A stretch of DNA of 64,000 bases from Liopterus haemorrhoidalis. Its lineage: Eukaryota > Arthropoda > Insecta > Coleoptera > Dytiscidae. The notes beneath the pieces were generated by a model. The model saw only the letters and a list, made by a program, of their open reading frames with translations. It had not been told where the DNA came from and did no database searches. This document shows, in pieces, positions 10,191 to 21,029 of the stretch. The position numbers and the translations under genes are program-made. Position 1 is the first letter of the stretch. Each line of letters opens with the position of its first letter. Location: positions 245,730,654 to 245,794,653 of the forward strand of contig OZ020611.1 of the NCBI GenBank assembly GCA_963971575.1, written 5' to 3'.

Positions 10191-10970
10191 ATTTTCCACA
10201 GATATTACATTTTTATACATGCATGAACCATTTTAGACAAACATTTTTAACATGTTAAAAATAATAATTTTATTCATAACGATAACTAGTCACATCCAAA
10301 TGGATGACATCTGAATGGAGCAATAGTGCATGGCCAGCGTTAAAGTTAGCTTGAATTAAGTCGAAGTCACGCGCTTTCACTGTAGAATTTAAAGACACCT
10401 TGAGTTTAACATTCCATCTTAAAGTTCTAGTGTGTCAATAAAAACTTGTAAATATTTCTTCCGAATATACATTAAAAAGAGGGGAACTCAGAAGGGGGAA
10501 AATAGAAATGTATTATGTACTAAAAGTGTAAAAAATGTACTAAAAAATATCTTCAAGCATCTTGTGGAATTTCATTGTAAACTTTCTAACAGTATTTATG
10601 GAATGACTAGGTATATAGTTGTGCACTATTTATTCGGTTTAAATTTGTAGTTGGTAGTTGATCGTTTTCATGAGTTGTATCGGTAAATCCGGTGCGGTGT
10701 ACCTGACATGTTCGTGGGGTTTAAGTTATGAGGCTCCCTCTCTGCCGTTGATTTATTGGCGAGATGCACACTCACATTACCACTGATATCTTCATCTATG
10801 TACTCCCTCTCTCCTCACCGCACCTCACCCCTCCGTGCTAACGAGATTCACACGCATCCATCACACCGACCATCTCTAAATCTTGTATTTTATTTATGTT
10901 AGACACTAAATCATGTCTTCATTAAGACCACACCGACCATAAATATTCACCTCATTATATTTACTGACTC
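10191..10970. other. Low-repeat interval
   Basis: Contains a MITE Q-related right end at 10368-10434 ('catcttaaagttctagtgtg') and a GC-richer island at about 10690-10900 including 'tgatttattggcgag'. The 72-codon frame at 10432-10650 has no recognisable domain. Confidence 0.3.
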
Positions 10971-10971
10971 T

Positions 10972-11345
10972 TTACCGACCGCCAACATATATAAGGGCGG
11001 TATTGTGATCATCGATTTTGATGTTTCGAGATATCGATGTATCTCCACGAATTGAGCTCCCTACATAACGTTTTGTACTGGTGGAAACCCAGTACGACTG
11101 TCCGGTCTGTGGTTCGAGCCTGCTTCGTTCGTGATATTATTCGGGCGAGAATAATATGTTTACATTACTCTCATTTTCACAATCATTCACCCTTCATCCA
11201 GGTCTCCTACACCTGGATGAAGGGTGAATGATGCCCCCTGGCATCGGCGATTAGCCTCGTGGCAGAAATAAAGGCCGATGTAAAATAAATAATATAATAA
11301 TAATAATAATACATAACGTTTTGATTATTTTTAGTCTGTCTGTCG

Positions 11346-11408
<63 letters not shown>

Positions 11409-11647
11409 CGTCTGTCTGTGTACACGTGCAGAGCAAATTCGGCTAAAAGGATATTTATGAATCTTCATATTTAAGCTTTTGACATCAAGGGGACGAGTTG
11501 ATCAACTTTTGGTAAAAATCGGTTTACTAGAAATGGGAGTTTACTCGTGTCGATTTTGAGATTTTTTAACAAAAGTTGCTTTTAATAAAAGCTATAACTA
11601 ATAACTTTTATTTGAGACATTTTTTAATAAAACGAAAAATTTTTTCT
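10972..11647 (+). mobile_element. Family A element, 3'-truncated, carrying a SINE
   Basis: The 5' end ACCGACCGCCAACATATATAAGG is intact and the copy runs to 'cgaaaaattttttctaag', where a Harbinger fragment begins. A SINE at 11076-11309 interrupts it. The (GTCT)n tract is at 11335-11420. Confidence 0.8.
11076..11309 (+). mobile_element. SINE with (TAA)n tail and 14-bp target duplication
   Basis: 234 bp inserted in family A. TACATAACGTTTTG occurs at 11062-11075 and again at 11310-11323. The head contains a Pol III B box, GGTTCGAGCC, at about 11112. The tail is (TAA)n. In the middle lies a perfect 22-bp inverted repeat (11182-11203 and 11211-11232, 7-nt spacer). Head promoter, simple-repeat tail and long duplication fit LINE-driven retroposition. 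Confidence 0.85.
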
Positions 11648-12190
11648 AAGTACGGAAACATACAACTGGTAAATAAGCGCTGACAATCAGTACCGAAAAC
11701 AAGCGTACTGGGTTACTGGTTGAGCACACGCTAAACGTAAATATCGCATGTGACACTGACAGATGACAGAACCTATATATTCAAGTTTTTATTTATTTTT
11801 TTCCTATTTACCGTACATTTTTTAATTATATTTGCCTAGCATAGAGTGAACGCTAGTTTTGAAAGTGTATAGCTACTCTTTCGTATATTGGCTCAATTAT
11901 ATGTAGAAATAAGTGAAAATGGCGGGTTTTGACTCATCTTTGGATTAGTTGTTTCTAACAGAATCACTATATTTAAAAATGGAACCGAAATGAAAAGGTA
12001 TACATGCAATAAACCAAGAGAGACGTAAATATGGGGAATACCACCACCTTTTTCCTCAATTAAAAGAAGATGATGCAAGATTTTTTAAATATTTTTTTGT
12101 TTTGGCGCCGACAACAAGCAGCTTAAATTGCTTAAACGTTTCGGTAAGCGGGTAGCCGATACCGACCGGTGCCGATATATTACGCAGTTA
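11648..12190 (+). mobile_element. Non-autonomous PIF/Harbinger element J2
   Basis: Related to J1 at 20822-23569 in opposite orientation. The left terminal repeat is diverged ('tacggaaacatacaactgg') and the right end is truncated near 12190. It keeps a short piece of transposase coding sequence, and the rest of the transposase is deleted. Confidence 0.65.
11919..12101 (+). pseudogene. Harbinger transposase N-terminus, broken
   Basis: From ATG at 11919 a single frame reads MAGFDSSLD-stop-LFLTESLYLKMEPK-stop-KGIHAINQERRKYGEY, then HHLFPQLKEDDARFFKYF. The pattern basic-I-INQ-R-YGE(Y/F)HHL-L-DD-RFFKYF is characteristic of the N-terminal region of PIF/Harbinger nucleases. Two in-frame stops and the missing catalytic domain make it a relic. 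J1 retains the same N-terminus without the first stop. Confidence 0.65.
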
Positions 12191-12434
12191 TACCTGGTGA
12201 ATTATTTAAGGAGGACATACATGTTTCACATATAATGTTAATGAAGTGAGTTATTTCATTTGCAACATAGTAAATTATGAAAGCAAGCTCACATCCATGG
12301 TAACAGATTATGCAATGGTGATTAGATGCAAGATGGTGATTAGATGGTGGGCGTGTGGGCCAGTGAACTCCACTGGGAGGATGTGTGTGGCGCCTCGCTT
12401 CGCTCTACTGGCCCACCGCACCCACACCACATTA
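12191..12434. other. Interval with short GC-richer segment
   Basis: Probably host sequence flanking the palindromic element. The overlapping open frames at 12246-12639 run across the element boundary and are not genes. TTA at 12432-12434 is the left target duplication of the next element. Confidence 0.3.
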
Positions 12435-14556
12435 GGCTACGGTTACACTGGAAGCGTGTTCGCCCGAAGTACAGTTCGGGCGTATTAGCGCGTAAACGGG
12501 CATATTCGCGCGTATACGAGCGATTAAATAGGTGGTGTTTAGTTCTAGCAGTTATTTTAATGACAAAAAAATAAATAAATGGGATATTTGTAGAATGCCA
12601 CAAAAAATGACATTTTAAAATGATATTAACCTTAACCAAAAAATGTTTATTGGAAGTATGAATTTACAAACCTTAAACAAAACGGCCAAAAAGTACAATT
12701 CAAACGATGAAAGTAACTAGATTGCAAAATCTAAACGTTTGGAATAGCCTATAATTCTCCAATTTCTTAGTAATATAGAAAATATCAAGAATGTTTGCAT
12801 AATAAAGCAGGTTAATTTTGACACAATTCACCTTTGAGTAATTTTATATATATTTTTTTCTTCATTACATTAATTAAAAAAATACGTCACTGTTATTCAC
12901 GTACCACCAAGTCTTCTTTCAGGTACCACTAGTGATACGCGTACCACCGTTTGAGAACCACTGGTGGAAACCATTCATATGTTGTTTTGTTTTTTATTAT
13001 ATTTAGAACATGGAAAAATTAAATATTTCTCCTTATCGCTAACTTTAAATTCAGTCGGCCACTTCATCCCATAGTTTACGTGATTGATCAATGGTAAGTT
13101 TTACATTTTTGATCCCATAACGATCTTCGATCAAAAACTTAAAATATTAATTTCTCAATATTCATTTTGTATACACAGACTGTACCACAAAGCAAGTAAA
13201 ACAAGTGGACTGACTGTACGGAGATAAGAACTGTAGGTAGAACGCATACTCGCGCGAACAAAACAAACAATTTTGAATTCAGCTATTCGGGCGATTTACA
13301 ATACACAGATGTGTACTTCTACATGCTAGAATTAGTCGCTCGAATGCGGGCGAGTACGAGCGTAGTTCGCGCGATTGATAAGCTTCTACAGTACCTAAGG
13401 CTACGGTTACAGTGGAAGCGTGTTCGCCCGAACAGTGAGTCGCTCGTACTCGCCCGCATTCGCGCGACTGATAAAAGCGTGTAGAAATACACAGGTTTTT
13501 AGGTACTGTAGAAGCTTATTAATCGCGCGAACTACACTCGTACTCGCCCGCATTCGAGCGACTAATTCTAGCGTGTAGAAGTACACATCTGTGTATTGTA
13601 AATCGCCCGAATAGCTGAATTCAAAATTGTTTGTTTTGTTCGCGCGAGTATGCGTTCTACCTACAGTTCTTATCTCCGTACAGTCAGTCCACTTGTTTTA
13701 CTTGCTCTGTGGTACAGTCTGTGTCTACAAAATGAATATTGAGAAATTAATATCATTAGTTTTTGATCGAAGATCGTTATGGGATCAAAAATGTAAAACT
13801 TACCATTGATCAATCACGTAAACTATGGGATGAAGTGGCGACTGAATTAAAAGTTAGCGATAAGGAGAAATATTTATTTTTTACATATTCTAAACATAAT
13901 AAAAAACAAAACAACATATGAATGGTTTACACCAGTGGTTCTCAACCGGTGGTACGCGTATCACTAGTGGTACCTGAAAGAAGACTTGGTGGTACGTGAA
14001 TAACAGTGATGTATTTTTTAAATTAATGTAATGAAGAAAAAAATATATATAAAATTACTCAAAGGTGAATTGTGTCAAAATTAACCTGCTTTATTATGCA
14101 AACATTCTTGATATTTTCTATATTACTAAGAAATTGGAGCATTATACGCTATTCCAAACGTTTATGCGGAACTAGATTTTGCAATCTAGTTACTTTCATC
14201 GTTTGAATTGTACTTTTTGGCCGTTTTGTTTAAGGTTTGTAATTCATACTTCCAATAAACATTTTTTGGTTAAGGTTAATATCATTTTAAAATGTAATTT
14301 TTTGTGGCATTCTTAATACATATATCCCATTTATTTATTTATTTTTTCATTAAAATAACTGCTAGAACTAAACACCACCTATCTAGTCACTCGTATACGG
14401 GCGAATATGCCCGTTTACGCGCTAATACGCCCGAACTGTACTTCGGGCGAACACGCTTCCACTGTAACCGTAGCCTTAACCTGTGTATTTCTACATGCTT
14501 TAATCAGTCGCGCGACTTACTGTTCGCGCGAACACGCTTCCACTGTAACCGTAGCC
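12435..14556. mobile_element. Large palindromic Harbinger-like element
   Basis: 2122 bp flanked by TTA on both sides (12432-12434 and 14557-14559). The inverted ends start GGCTACGGTTACACTGGAAG. TTA fits the TWA duplication of PIF/Harbinger. The structure is X-u-X'-u'. X (12435-13397) and X' (about 13500-14473) are inverted copies of nearly 1 kb. u (13400-13500) and u' (about 14474-14556) are short inverted units each carrying a terminal repeat, so four terminal repeats are present. Each arm includes a fragment of MITE F and a hAT-like end with a 'cagtggttctcaaccggtgg' motif. Non-coding. Confidence 0.75.
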
Positions 14557-14559
14557 TTA

Positions 14560-15050
14560 GTTTCTCACCTCCGAATAACACACGTCCACACGCCATCTGC
14601 ACAGGACATACTGGCATCGAGCACTGAGACCACTGATTGAAAAATCGTCTTCATATCTGGTATTAATGTGTAGCAATGTGGAGAGATGTTGCCGGAGTGA
14701 TGAAGGGGGAGGGGGGGACGGAGGTAATGATTAGCGCAATTAATCTGTGCATTGTGCTGGCCTGGTCTGGAGTGGAGTGGAGTGGAGTAGTGGAGCAAAT
14801 ATCTGTGTGCACATAGCGAGTGCTCCAGTCAGAACGAGCGCATGGTTTGCACTTGGATTACTGCATACAACATCGATTTTAAGCAGTGCATCACAAACAA
14901 CGCTGCAACCTTTTTAATAATTTTGAAAAACATCAAAAACCATCAACCCAATTAAATTTCTTAATGCGTGGATAAACAGCCAAATAGTGTTTTCGCCAAA
15001 GTATGTCAATAGGCTTTTGTCCCTCACAATTATTTTAGCAAACGTTTTAT
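14560..15050. other. Low-repeat interval; C-like remnant
   Basis: Positions 14570-14830 are GC-richer, with a short TGGAG run at about 14771-14795 and 'taatgattagcgcaattaat'. From about 14930 there is weak similarity to the family C subfamily at 47570-48300 ('cttaatgcgtgga', 'ttttgtccc'). Confidence 0.35.
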
Positions 15051-15380
15051 ATAATTGACAGAGGAGTCCGTGTATTCTCGGTGAAACATATTTAATATAA
15101 GATTAATAAATAAAACACTCGGTAAGTTTCACAAATATAAGTTTAATATACTCTATACGTATTTCGGCAGTGACGCCATCTACAGGAGTTCAAATTACAA
15201 ACTAAACTTATTTTTTAACAAATACATTCAGTAATATTTGTTCCCACTGAATGTATTTGTTAAAAAATAAGTTTAGTTTGTAATTTGAACTCCTGTAGAT
15301 GGCGTCACTGCCGAAATACGTATAGAGTATATTAAACTTATATTTGTGAAACTTACCGAGTGTTTTATTTATTAATCTTA
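15051..15380. repeat. Perfect 134-bp inverted repeat
   Basis: Arms 15099-15232 and 15246-15379 are exact reverse complements as far as I can read, separated by 13 nt. The arm includes 'cagtgacgccatctacagg'. CAAACGTTTTAT occurs at 15039-15050 and at 15381-15392, so the whole unit looks like an insertion with a 12-bp target duplication. No coding sequence. Confidence 0.85.
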
Positions 15381-15514
15381 CAAACGTTTTATCTTAACAA
15401 ATAATTTATATTTCAAAACAAATTAATCAATTCATTAAAATTATTTTTTTATTAATTATTTGTTTAATTTTAATTTAATTTGCCGCAAAAATTAAAAAAA
15501 AAAGAAAAAAAAAG

Positions 15515-15905
15515 TTGTTCGCTATTGCTTTTATAGCAACTTTTATTAAATAATTTTTTTCGAAATATGTCACTGTTGTGAAATATTCGTAAAACTCTTA
15601 AAATCGAGACGAGTAAACTTCCATTTCTAGTCCACCGATTTTTACCAAAAGTTGATCAACTCGTGCCAAAAGCTTATTGAGAATTGATGTCAAATCCTTT
15701 TATCCGAATTTGCTCTGCACGTTTACACTGACCGACACACAAACAGACGGACGGGCAGACAGACAGACAGACAGACAGACAGACCGACGGACATCATACG
15801 ACGGACTAAAAATAGTCAAAACGTTATGTAGGGACCTCAATTCGTGGAGATCCATCGAAATCTCGAAATGTCAAAATCGGTCTGATCACAATACCTCCCT
15901 TATAC
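15515..15905 (-). mobile_element. Family A element, partial
   Basis: Read on the minus strand it starts at the TATAAGG near the 5' end and runs through a (GTCT)n tract (15748-15783) to 'gcaataac'. Both termini are missing. The break at 15905 coincides with the start of the next repeat ('caggctgtttgtttgaaacg'). Confidence 0.75.
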
Positions 15906-16225
15906 AGGCTGTTTGTTTGAAACGGGGCAGCCCGAAAATCGCCTTTATTTGTAAAGATACAAAAAATCTTCAGAACAAAAATTAAACTAGACAAAAAGGC
16001 CCATCTAAAGGTTACTATAAGAATTCTGAGGCACTTCCGGTTTCACCGATGATGTCAACTTTTGATCTAGCATAGGGAATCGATAATTTTATATTTTTTT
16101 CCTAAAAGTACATTAAATTAACTTTACAATGGCACAAAAATGTTAACCATTTCAAAATGGCGACCATTTATTTACAAAATAATAATCAACATAAGTTTTA
16201 CAAAGTTGAACGTAGCAAGCTTTGA

Positions 16226-16466
16226 AAACAATAAAAAAAGTGTTCTCTTGAGAAAGTACAGTCATCTTGAGAAATTTCCTGTGAATCTTGGAGATGTTAG
16301 TGATGAACAGGGTGAACGTTTCCATCAGGATTTAAAAGAGATGGAGAGACGTTATCAAGGAAGGTGGGATACTCACATGATGGCTGACTACTGTTGGAGT
16401 ATTAAAAGAGACTTATCGGGAATGGTGCACTCCAGAAGATCTTACAAACGACCATTTAATCCTTAA
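16226..16466 (+). pseudogene. C-terminal fragment of a repeat-borne arthropod protein
   Basis: The open frame from 16140 becomes recognisable only in its last ~80 codons. These carry FPVNLGDVSDEQGERFHQD, then EMERRYQGRW, then MMADYCWSIKRD. I recall the GERFHQD...RYQG...ADYCW signature as common in multicopy hypothetical proteins of arthropod genomes, usually near the C-terminus. The upstream part is AT-rich and unlike the family, so the copy is 5'-truncated. Function unknown. It sits in a repeat that starts at about 15906, within or next to family A. Confidence 0.55.
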
Positions 16467-17240
16467 ATTATTTTGTATTTTTATTTTAACACTCCAATGC
16501 ATTAAAATGTAATTAAAACTGTTCTCATTTTCTTTCTTTCACTATAAATAAAATTTTAAGAATATTTTCTAATTATTTAGTCCTTATTGTTGGCCAAATT
16601 TGTACCAATTACAGTATCGACGTCTAAAATTACTTTCTAAAATTGAGTTCAGCAGCACCACATTAGTAAGATACAAGTCTTAGATGTACGTCAGCAAAAA
16701 TTGTGTTGACCAGTGTAATCTAATATTTCTGATACTGTAATTTTCTTTTATTATATATCGGAATAGTGTCTTGTAGCATATATTTTCAATCCCTGTTGGG
16801 AAACATATGTGGAAACTCTGATCCAGCTACAATAATCCCTTGCATAGAAGACTTTCATTCCGCTATTAAACGGTGCATTGTGAGATCTCTCCAATGTAAA
16901 AATCCAGAGAGCTAATTTAAGAAGTTCCGGATCCCGCTAATACTCCGGCACAGCTCCGGGAACCGCGATCTCTCCTCTCTCTCTCTCTCATCCAGACCAC
17001 AATGCCTGGTATCGGGAGGGCGAGAGGGGGAGAGCTCAACAAACTAATAACTACAGAAACAAGATCCCTGCACATGAATACCATTTCGATTTGTTTCCAT
17101 TTGATTGAAGTCTCTACTTTTATTGGAAGAGTTATTGAAAGATGATTCTAATAATATGATATTTTATATGCTCTTTTATTTCTACAAGCTGAGGTGCCCG
17201 TACATGCTTCAGAATTAAAGCGAATCTATCATAGGCAGAG
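16467..17240. other. Low-repeat interval with GC-richer island
   Basis: AT-rich to about 16770, then a GC-richer island to about 17050 with a short (CT)n tract near 16971-16991. No coding region recognised. Confidence 0.3.
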
Positions 17241-17245
17241 CCAGT

Positions 17246-17640
17246 GGCGCACCAAAGGGAGGGATCCGCCCCCCTCCCTATCCAAGAAGGAAGGAAATAA
17301 AAATAAAAACATATAAACACACTAGAAAGTTTTAAAAATAGAGATGAGGACCTTTTTTTTAAGCTCGTCACTTGTATTTTAAAAGTAAGGACCTTTTTTT
17401 TAGGTCATCACTTTGTATTTCCGAAGCGAGGACCTTTTTTTCATCATTTAAATAATTTTCTCTTTCGCCCCCCTCCTCAATTTAAATCCCCCAAACCATG
17501 AATTTTGAAACAAAAAACTCTATACTCTATGTCAAATAAGAAGAGAGTTGATAGCGTTGCGAACCGAGTACGATTTACACTGGACAAATACAGTATAGCG
17601 GGAAATTTAAAATAAGTTACAACTAGGGCATGGGCGTAGT
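17246..17640. repeat. Repeat R with minisatellite units
   Basis: It starts CAGTGGCGCACC, then a C-rich stretch, then 'aaggaaataaaaataaaaacat', then two to three units of a ~40-bp repeat with 'gaggaccttttttt' and 'cgtcacttgtatttt'. The same start, in reverse, is at 37582-37685. The tandem unit is expanded at 42548-42935. This is a transposon-like family with one visible end; class unclear, possibly hAT. Confidence 0.6.
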
Positions 17641-17840
17641 AACAGGGTTAGCAAGTGATTTTATTTTAAATATAAAAAATCATCTGTGGCCACCACAGGA
17701 CCTACCACCATCACAAAGTACTTGTATAAAATACATTCTAGCAGCAAAGTAGAAATAACTTGGCCTAATATTTTCTAACACAGATATTATTTATCATGAC
17801 CATGGAAACGTTACATAAAAGTATGAAAAAATAGATACTT

Positions 17841-18023
17841 GCCGGTCGCTATGGCGTAGTGGTCAGCTCATTTGACTGCTAACCATGGGGGCTAGGGTTC
17901 GAATCCCGGTGATGGCATGGATGTTTGTGTTTGTTGTAAAAAATGATGTATCCATAATAAAAATAAAGATATCCTGGTTAATGGCCATCGTAGCTAAGAC
18001 CAAAAATTAATTTAAAAAAAATA
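17841..18023 (+). mobile_element. tRNA-derived SINE
   Basis: 183 bp. The head has A-box TGGCGTAGTGG and B-box GGTTCGAATCC with tRNA-like spacing, and 'gactgctaacc' where an anticodon arm would be, resembling tRNA-Ser(GCT). The body is followed by an A-rich tail. The flanks AAAAAATAGATACTT (17826-17840) and AAAAAATAGTTACTT (18024-18038) are a 15-bp target duplication with one mismatch. It is not a functional tRNA: the 3' acceptor side does not pair. Confidence 0.85.
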
Positions 18024-18115
18024 AAAAAATAGTTACTTAAAAAAACTTAAAAAAATTTTTTTATAAAATTTTTTGAAATTTTTCGTTTTATCAAAATCGT
18101 CTCAAATAAAAGTTA

Positions 18116-18314
18116 CTACCTCCGTTCCAAAATAAGTGAGCTATTAAAAAAATTTAAGAACTTCAACAATGGAAACATTTTTAATGAATTATTCTGATAC
18201 AACTACACATTAATTAAGTACAATTATGAACTGAACAAATTTACTAGTGGTTATTACAGTTCTATAAATTTCAATAAAAATTGAAATAGATCACTTATTG
18301 TGGAACGGAAGTAG
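18116..18314. mobile_element. Stowaway-like MITE
   Basis: 199 bp. Inverted ends CTACCTCCGTTCCAAAATAA and (reverse) CTACTTCCGTTCCACAATAA. TA on both sides (18114-18115 and 18315-18316). Comparison with other family A copies ('aaagttattagtta') confirms the TA duplication. The ends resemble the CTCCCTCCGT..C-AAATAAGTG type I associate with plant Stowaway elements. Non-coding. Confidence 0.85.
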
Positions 18315-18568
18315 TATTAGTTATTGCATTTATAGCAACTTTTGTTCAATAAATTTTTTCGAAATATTTTTCTGTTCCTAAATATTCGCAATTATCTTAA
18401 AATTGACACTAGTAAACTCCCATTTCTAGTCAACCGATTTTTACCAAAAGTTGACCAACTCGTGCTATTGATAGTAGAAGCTTAAGTACGAAGTTTCATA
18501 AAAATCCTTTCAGCCGAATTTGCTCTGCACGTGTACACAGACAAACGGACGGACGGACAGACGGACAG

Positions 18569-18602
<34 letters not shown>

Positions 18603-18735
18603 CGACAGACATCATGCCAAAAATAGTGAAAACGTTATATAGGGAGCTCAATTGCGTGGAGATCCATCGAAATCTCGAAATGCCAAAATCGGTATGATCA
18701 CAATACCTCCCTTATATATGTTGGCGGTCGGTAAA

Positions 18736-19630
18736 AAAGATTCGAAATTTATCACCATCACGAAAATTTATTTGGCTTTTTGTACAATTCAGACAATATA
18801 CAAGAGATGACTGAAAACGATCTGCTTAAATGTTAAACTATTTTACTAACTATATTAACAAAAGTATAAAGTACAATTTATTAGGAGGATAGATAAGACA
18901 GAATAATATTCGATATTTAGTAATCGCGTAATTTTAATTGTGTTAAATCTTGAAGTATTAAATACCCAGATGTCATCTTAATATATTAATGTTTACATAA
19001 ATGATTACTATAGGATGAAAGTGTTTTTTTATCAACATGAAGGCCTTCCGCTGTTTTTTTTTTGCAGTAAAAATGCAAATTTTCAGACTTATTTCAAAAA
19101 AACTTAAAAATTATGATAAAAGTATTCATCAGCGCCTCTCTCGAACAACGAAACAACTACCGCAGTTCAAATTTAGGAGGCAATTCCTTCGTATTACTGA
19201 ATTATAACAAGTATAGGTGAAATTTTAGTGATTATATAAATTAAAAACGACTATAATATATTTACAAAAAAATTTTAAATTATAAATATCTTTTTAAATA
19301 GTTAAACAAAATACTAAATTTACTAACGTAAAATATTACTACAACGAATATATTATTACAACGAAAATCTGCAAATTTCACATCTATCAGTGTTACTCAA
19401 AAGTTTTTCTAAATTTCCAAGTGACATAATTAATAGTGAATCCTATGCAATAATATTTAACTATTTTATTAATTTTTCTCTATTTTATTCAGAATCCATG
19501 TATTCTTTATAGTGAAATAAAATATTATTGTTACGTTTAAATGGTACAAACGTTAATTAATTAACCGATTTGGATAATCCTTTGAACATTGTATGTATAG
19601 ATTAGAACTTCCCGAGTGTTATTGGCTATA
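18736..19630. other. AT-rich interval, nothing recognised
   Basis: No coding, RNA or repeat structure that I can support. A 17-nt stretch at about 19038 ('atgaaggccttccgctg') matches the mariner at 54751-57218 and may be a scrap of it. Confidence 0.3.
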
Positions 19631-19634
19631 TCAG

Positions 19635-19690
19635 TGTTTCTCAACCGGGTGTCACGACACTCTCACCTGGGTGCCACCACTTTGAAAAAT
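19635..19690. repeat. hAT-like terminal repeat remnant
   Basis: 'cagtgtttctcaaccgggtgtcacg' is a typical hAT end. No partner end or 8-bp duplication was found. Confidence 0.45.
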
Positions 19691-19756
19691 TATTTCAACG
19701 TTAAATTGCTCAGAACTTCCTGTTTGTTACAGGCTAATGATAATAATAATAATAAT

Positions 19757-19965
19757 TTTTGCTGACGTTTCGTGGATGTACCGCGGGCGCGCCCGAGGTG
19801 CGTCACTTCGATAACCACGTGACAGGCAAAAAACGAGTCGCGAAGCGACGAGTTTTATAATCGACAAACGTGGTAAAATGCCTTATCATATTAAAACGAG
19901 TCGCGAAGCGACGAGTTTTGTCAACGTAGGGGGAGAAGCCCGGCGTAGCCGGGCTGAGGCCCCTA
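19757..19965. repeat. Family I element with duplicated CG-rich hairpins
   Basis: Flanked on both sides by (TAA)n. It contains two identical 27-nt imperfect hairpins (19829-19856 and 19893-19919; core GAGTCGCGAAGCGACGAG) and an 8-bp perfect hairpin AGCCCGGC-gta-GCCGGGCT at 19937-19955. It ends 'gaggcccctag'. The same end occurs at 58726-58757. Class unknown; the TAA flanks may be the target or a tail. Confidence 0.5.
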
Positions 19966-20818
19966 GTAATAATAATAATCTGTGGTCCCGGCCATAGGCG
20001 CCAATCTTATGAAGGCTTCAAACAAAAGGTGAACAAAATTTTTAACAATTGTTTGTTATTGCGGGGTAAGATCTGTTACCGGTTTTATCTATTTACTTAT
20101 TTTATTTTTGTAACAATTCGCTAATTTATTATGTTTGTTTCAGGTGAGTTCTATATACCATCGAGTCCACTGATTCACAGATGACCACTGGATAGAAACA
20201 AGATACAACCAAGGTATAACCGAGTAACTCTCACTCATGTGTATGTCAAATTATATTGATTGCTTAACGTTCGTAGGCATGTTCTGGTTGGTACTAAAAT
20301 CCAATAGTGTTTTCTAATAAATGGAACAAGTGACAGAGATAAAGATTAAACAACTACACACGCATCGATAACAGTAGTTGAGGCGTGACGCGTGACACGT
20401 GACGCGTGGTGCGTGCTACGTGTGAGTTGATGCGTTAGTGTCAGTGAGGCAGTGAGGCTGTCACACCGAGATCCCATCTTGTTGTTATCCCGATGTTCGT
20501 GTCGGGAAACAATGGCAATTCCAGGAGGATATTTGTCACTGGCACGATTTATTACAGTTAACATCACTGGCAGCCCACCGCTCGCTTCTAGTAACGAGTG
20601 CTGTGTGCGTGCCAACGTACGCATATCACTTGCCTCTACGTCATCCATCTCGAATGACATCTGTCAAATACAAGCAATTATAACATATTTATTTACATTC
20701 AACGGATACGGATGGAGGACGAATACAAATGTCCGTGTACTGACAGGGTTTCGATCCCCGTCAGTACGCAAAGAAGGCGGGTATTGCATACTTGTATATA
20801 CTCAAAATCATCCAACAA
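19966..20818. other. Low-repeat interval with GC-richer island
   Basis: Positions 20345-20640 are GC-richer with repeated 'gtgacgcgtg' motifs. A small hairpin with stem GTACTGAC/GTCAGTAC lies at 20736-20768. The 197-codon frame at 20452-21045 begins here and runs into element J1, so it is not a gene. Confidence 0.3.
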
Positions 20819-21029
20819 TAAGGCCGCGAACATACAGAAAGCCGGAACTGGCTTTACTGGCAACAAGCGCTGATCTGCCGCAGTATCTTTCCATGTTTTT
20901 AAATATAACCGCACAGGCTGTGTACTGGTCGGCGCCGGTCGCTGTCGGCTACCCGCTTACCGAAACGATTAAGCAGTTTAAGCAGCTTGTTGACAGCGCA
21001 GAAACAAAAAAAATATTAAAAAATTCTTG

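Larger units (their letters stand above)
17665..18735 (-). mobile_element. Family A element carrying a SINE and a MITE
   Basis: A complete family A copy on the minus strand, with its 5' end at 18735 (GGCGGTCGGT read forward) and 3' hairpin at about 17670. It is interrupted twice, by a SINE at 17841-18023 and a MITE at 18116-18314. Without them it is about 690 bp. The microsatellite is at 18542-18612. Confidence 0.85.

Noticed and set aside
9810..10220. 136-codon minus-strand frame rich in Arg and Pro
   Set aside because: Translation of the GC-rich tandem and inverted repeat; frames on both strands are open for the same reason.
17847..17917. Possible functional tRNA-Ser gene
   Set aside because: A and B boxes are good but the acceptor stem does not close, and a 15-bp target duplication and A-rich tail show it is a SINE head.
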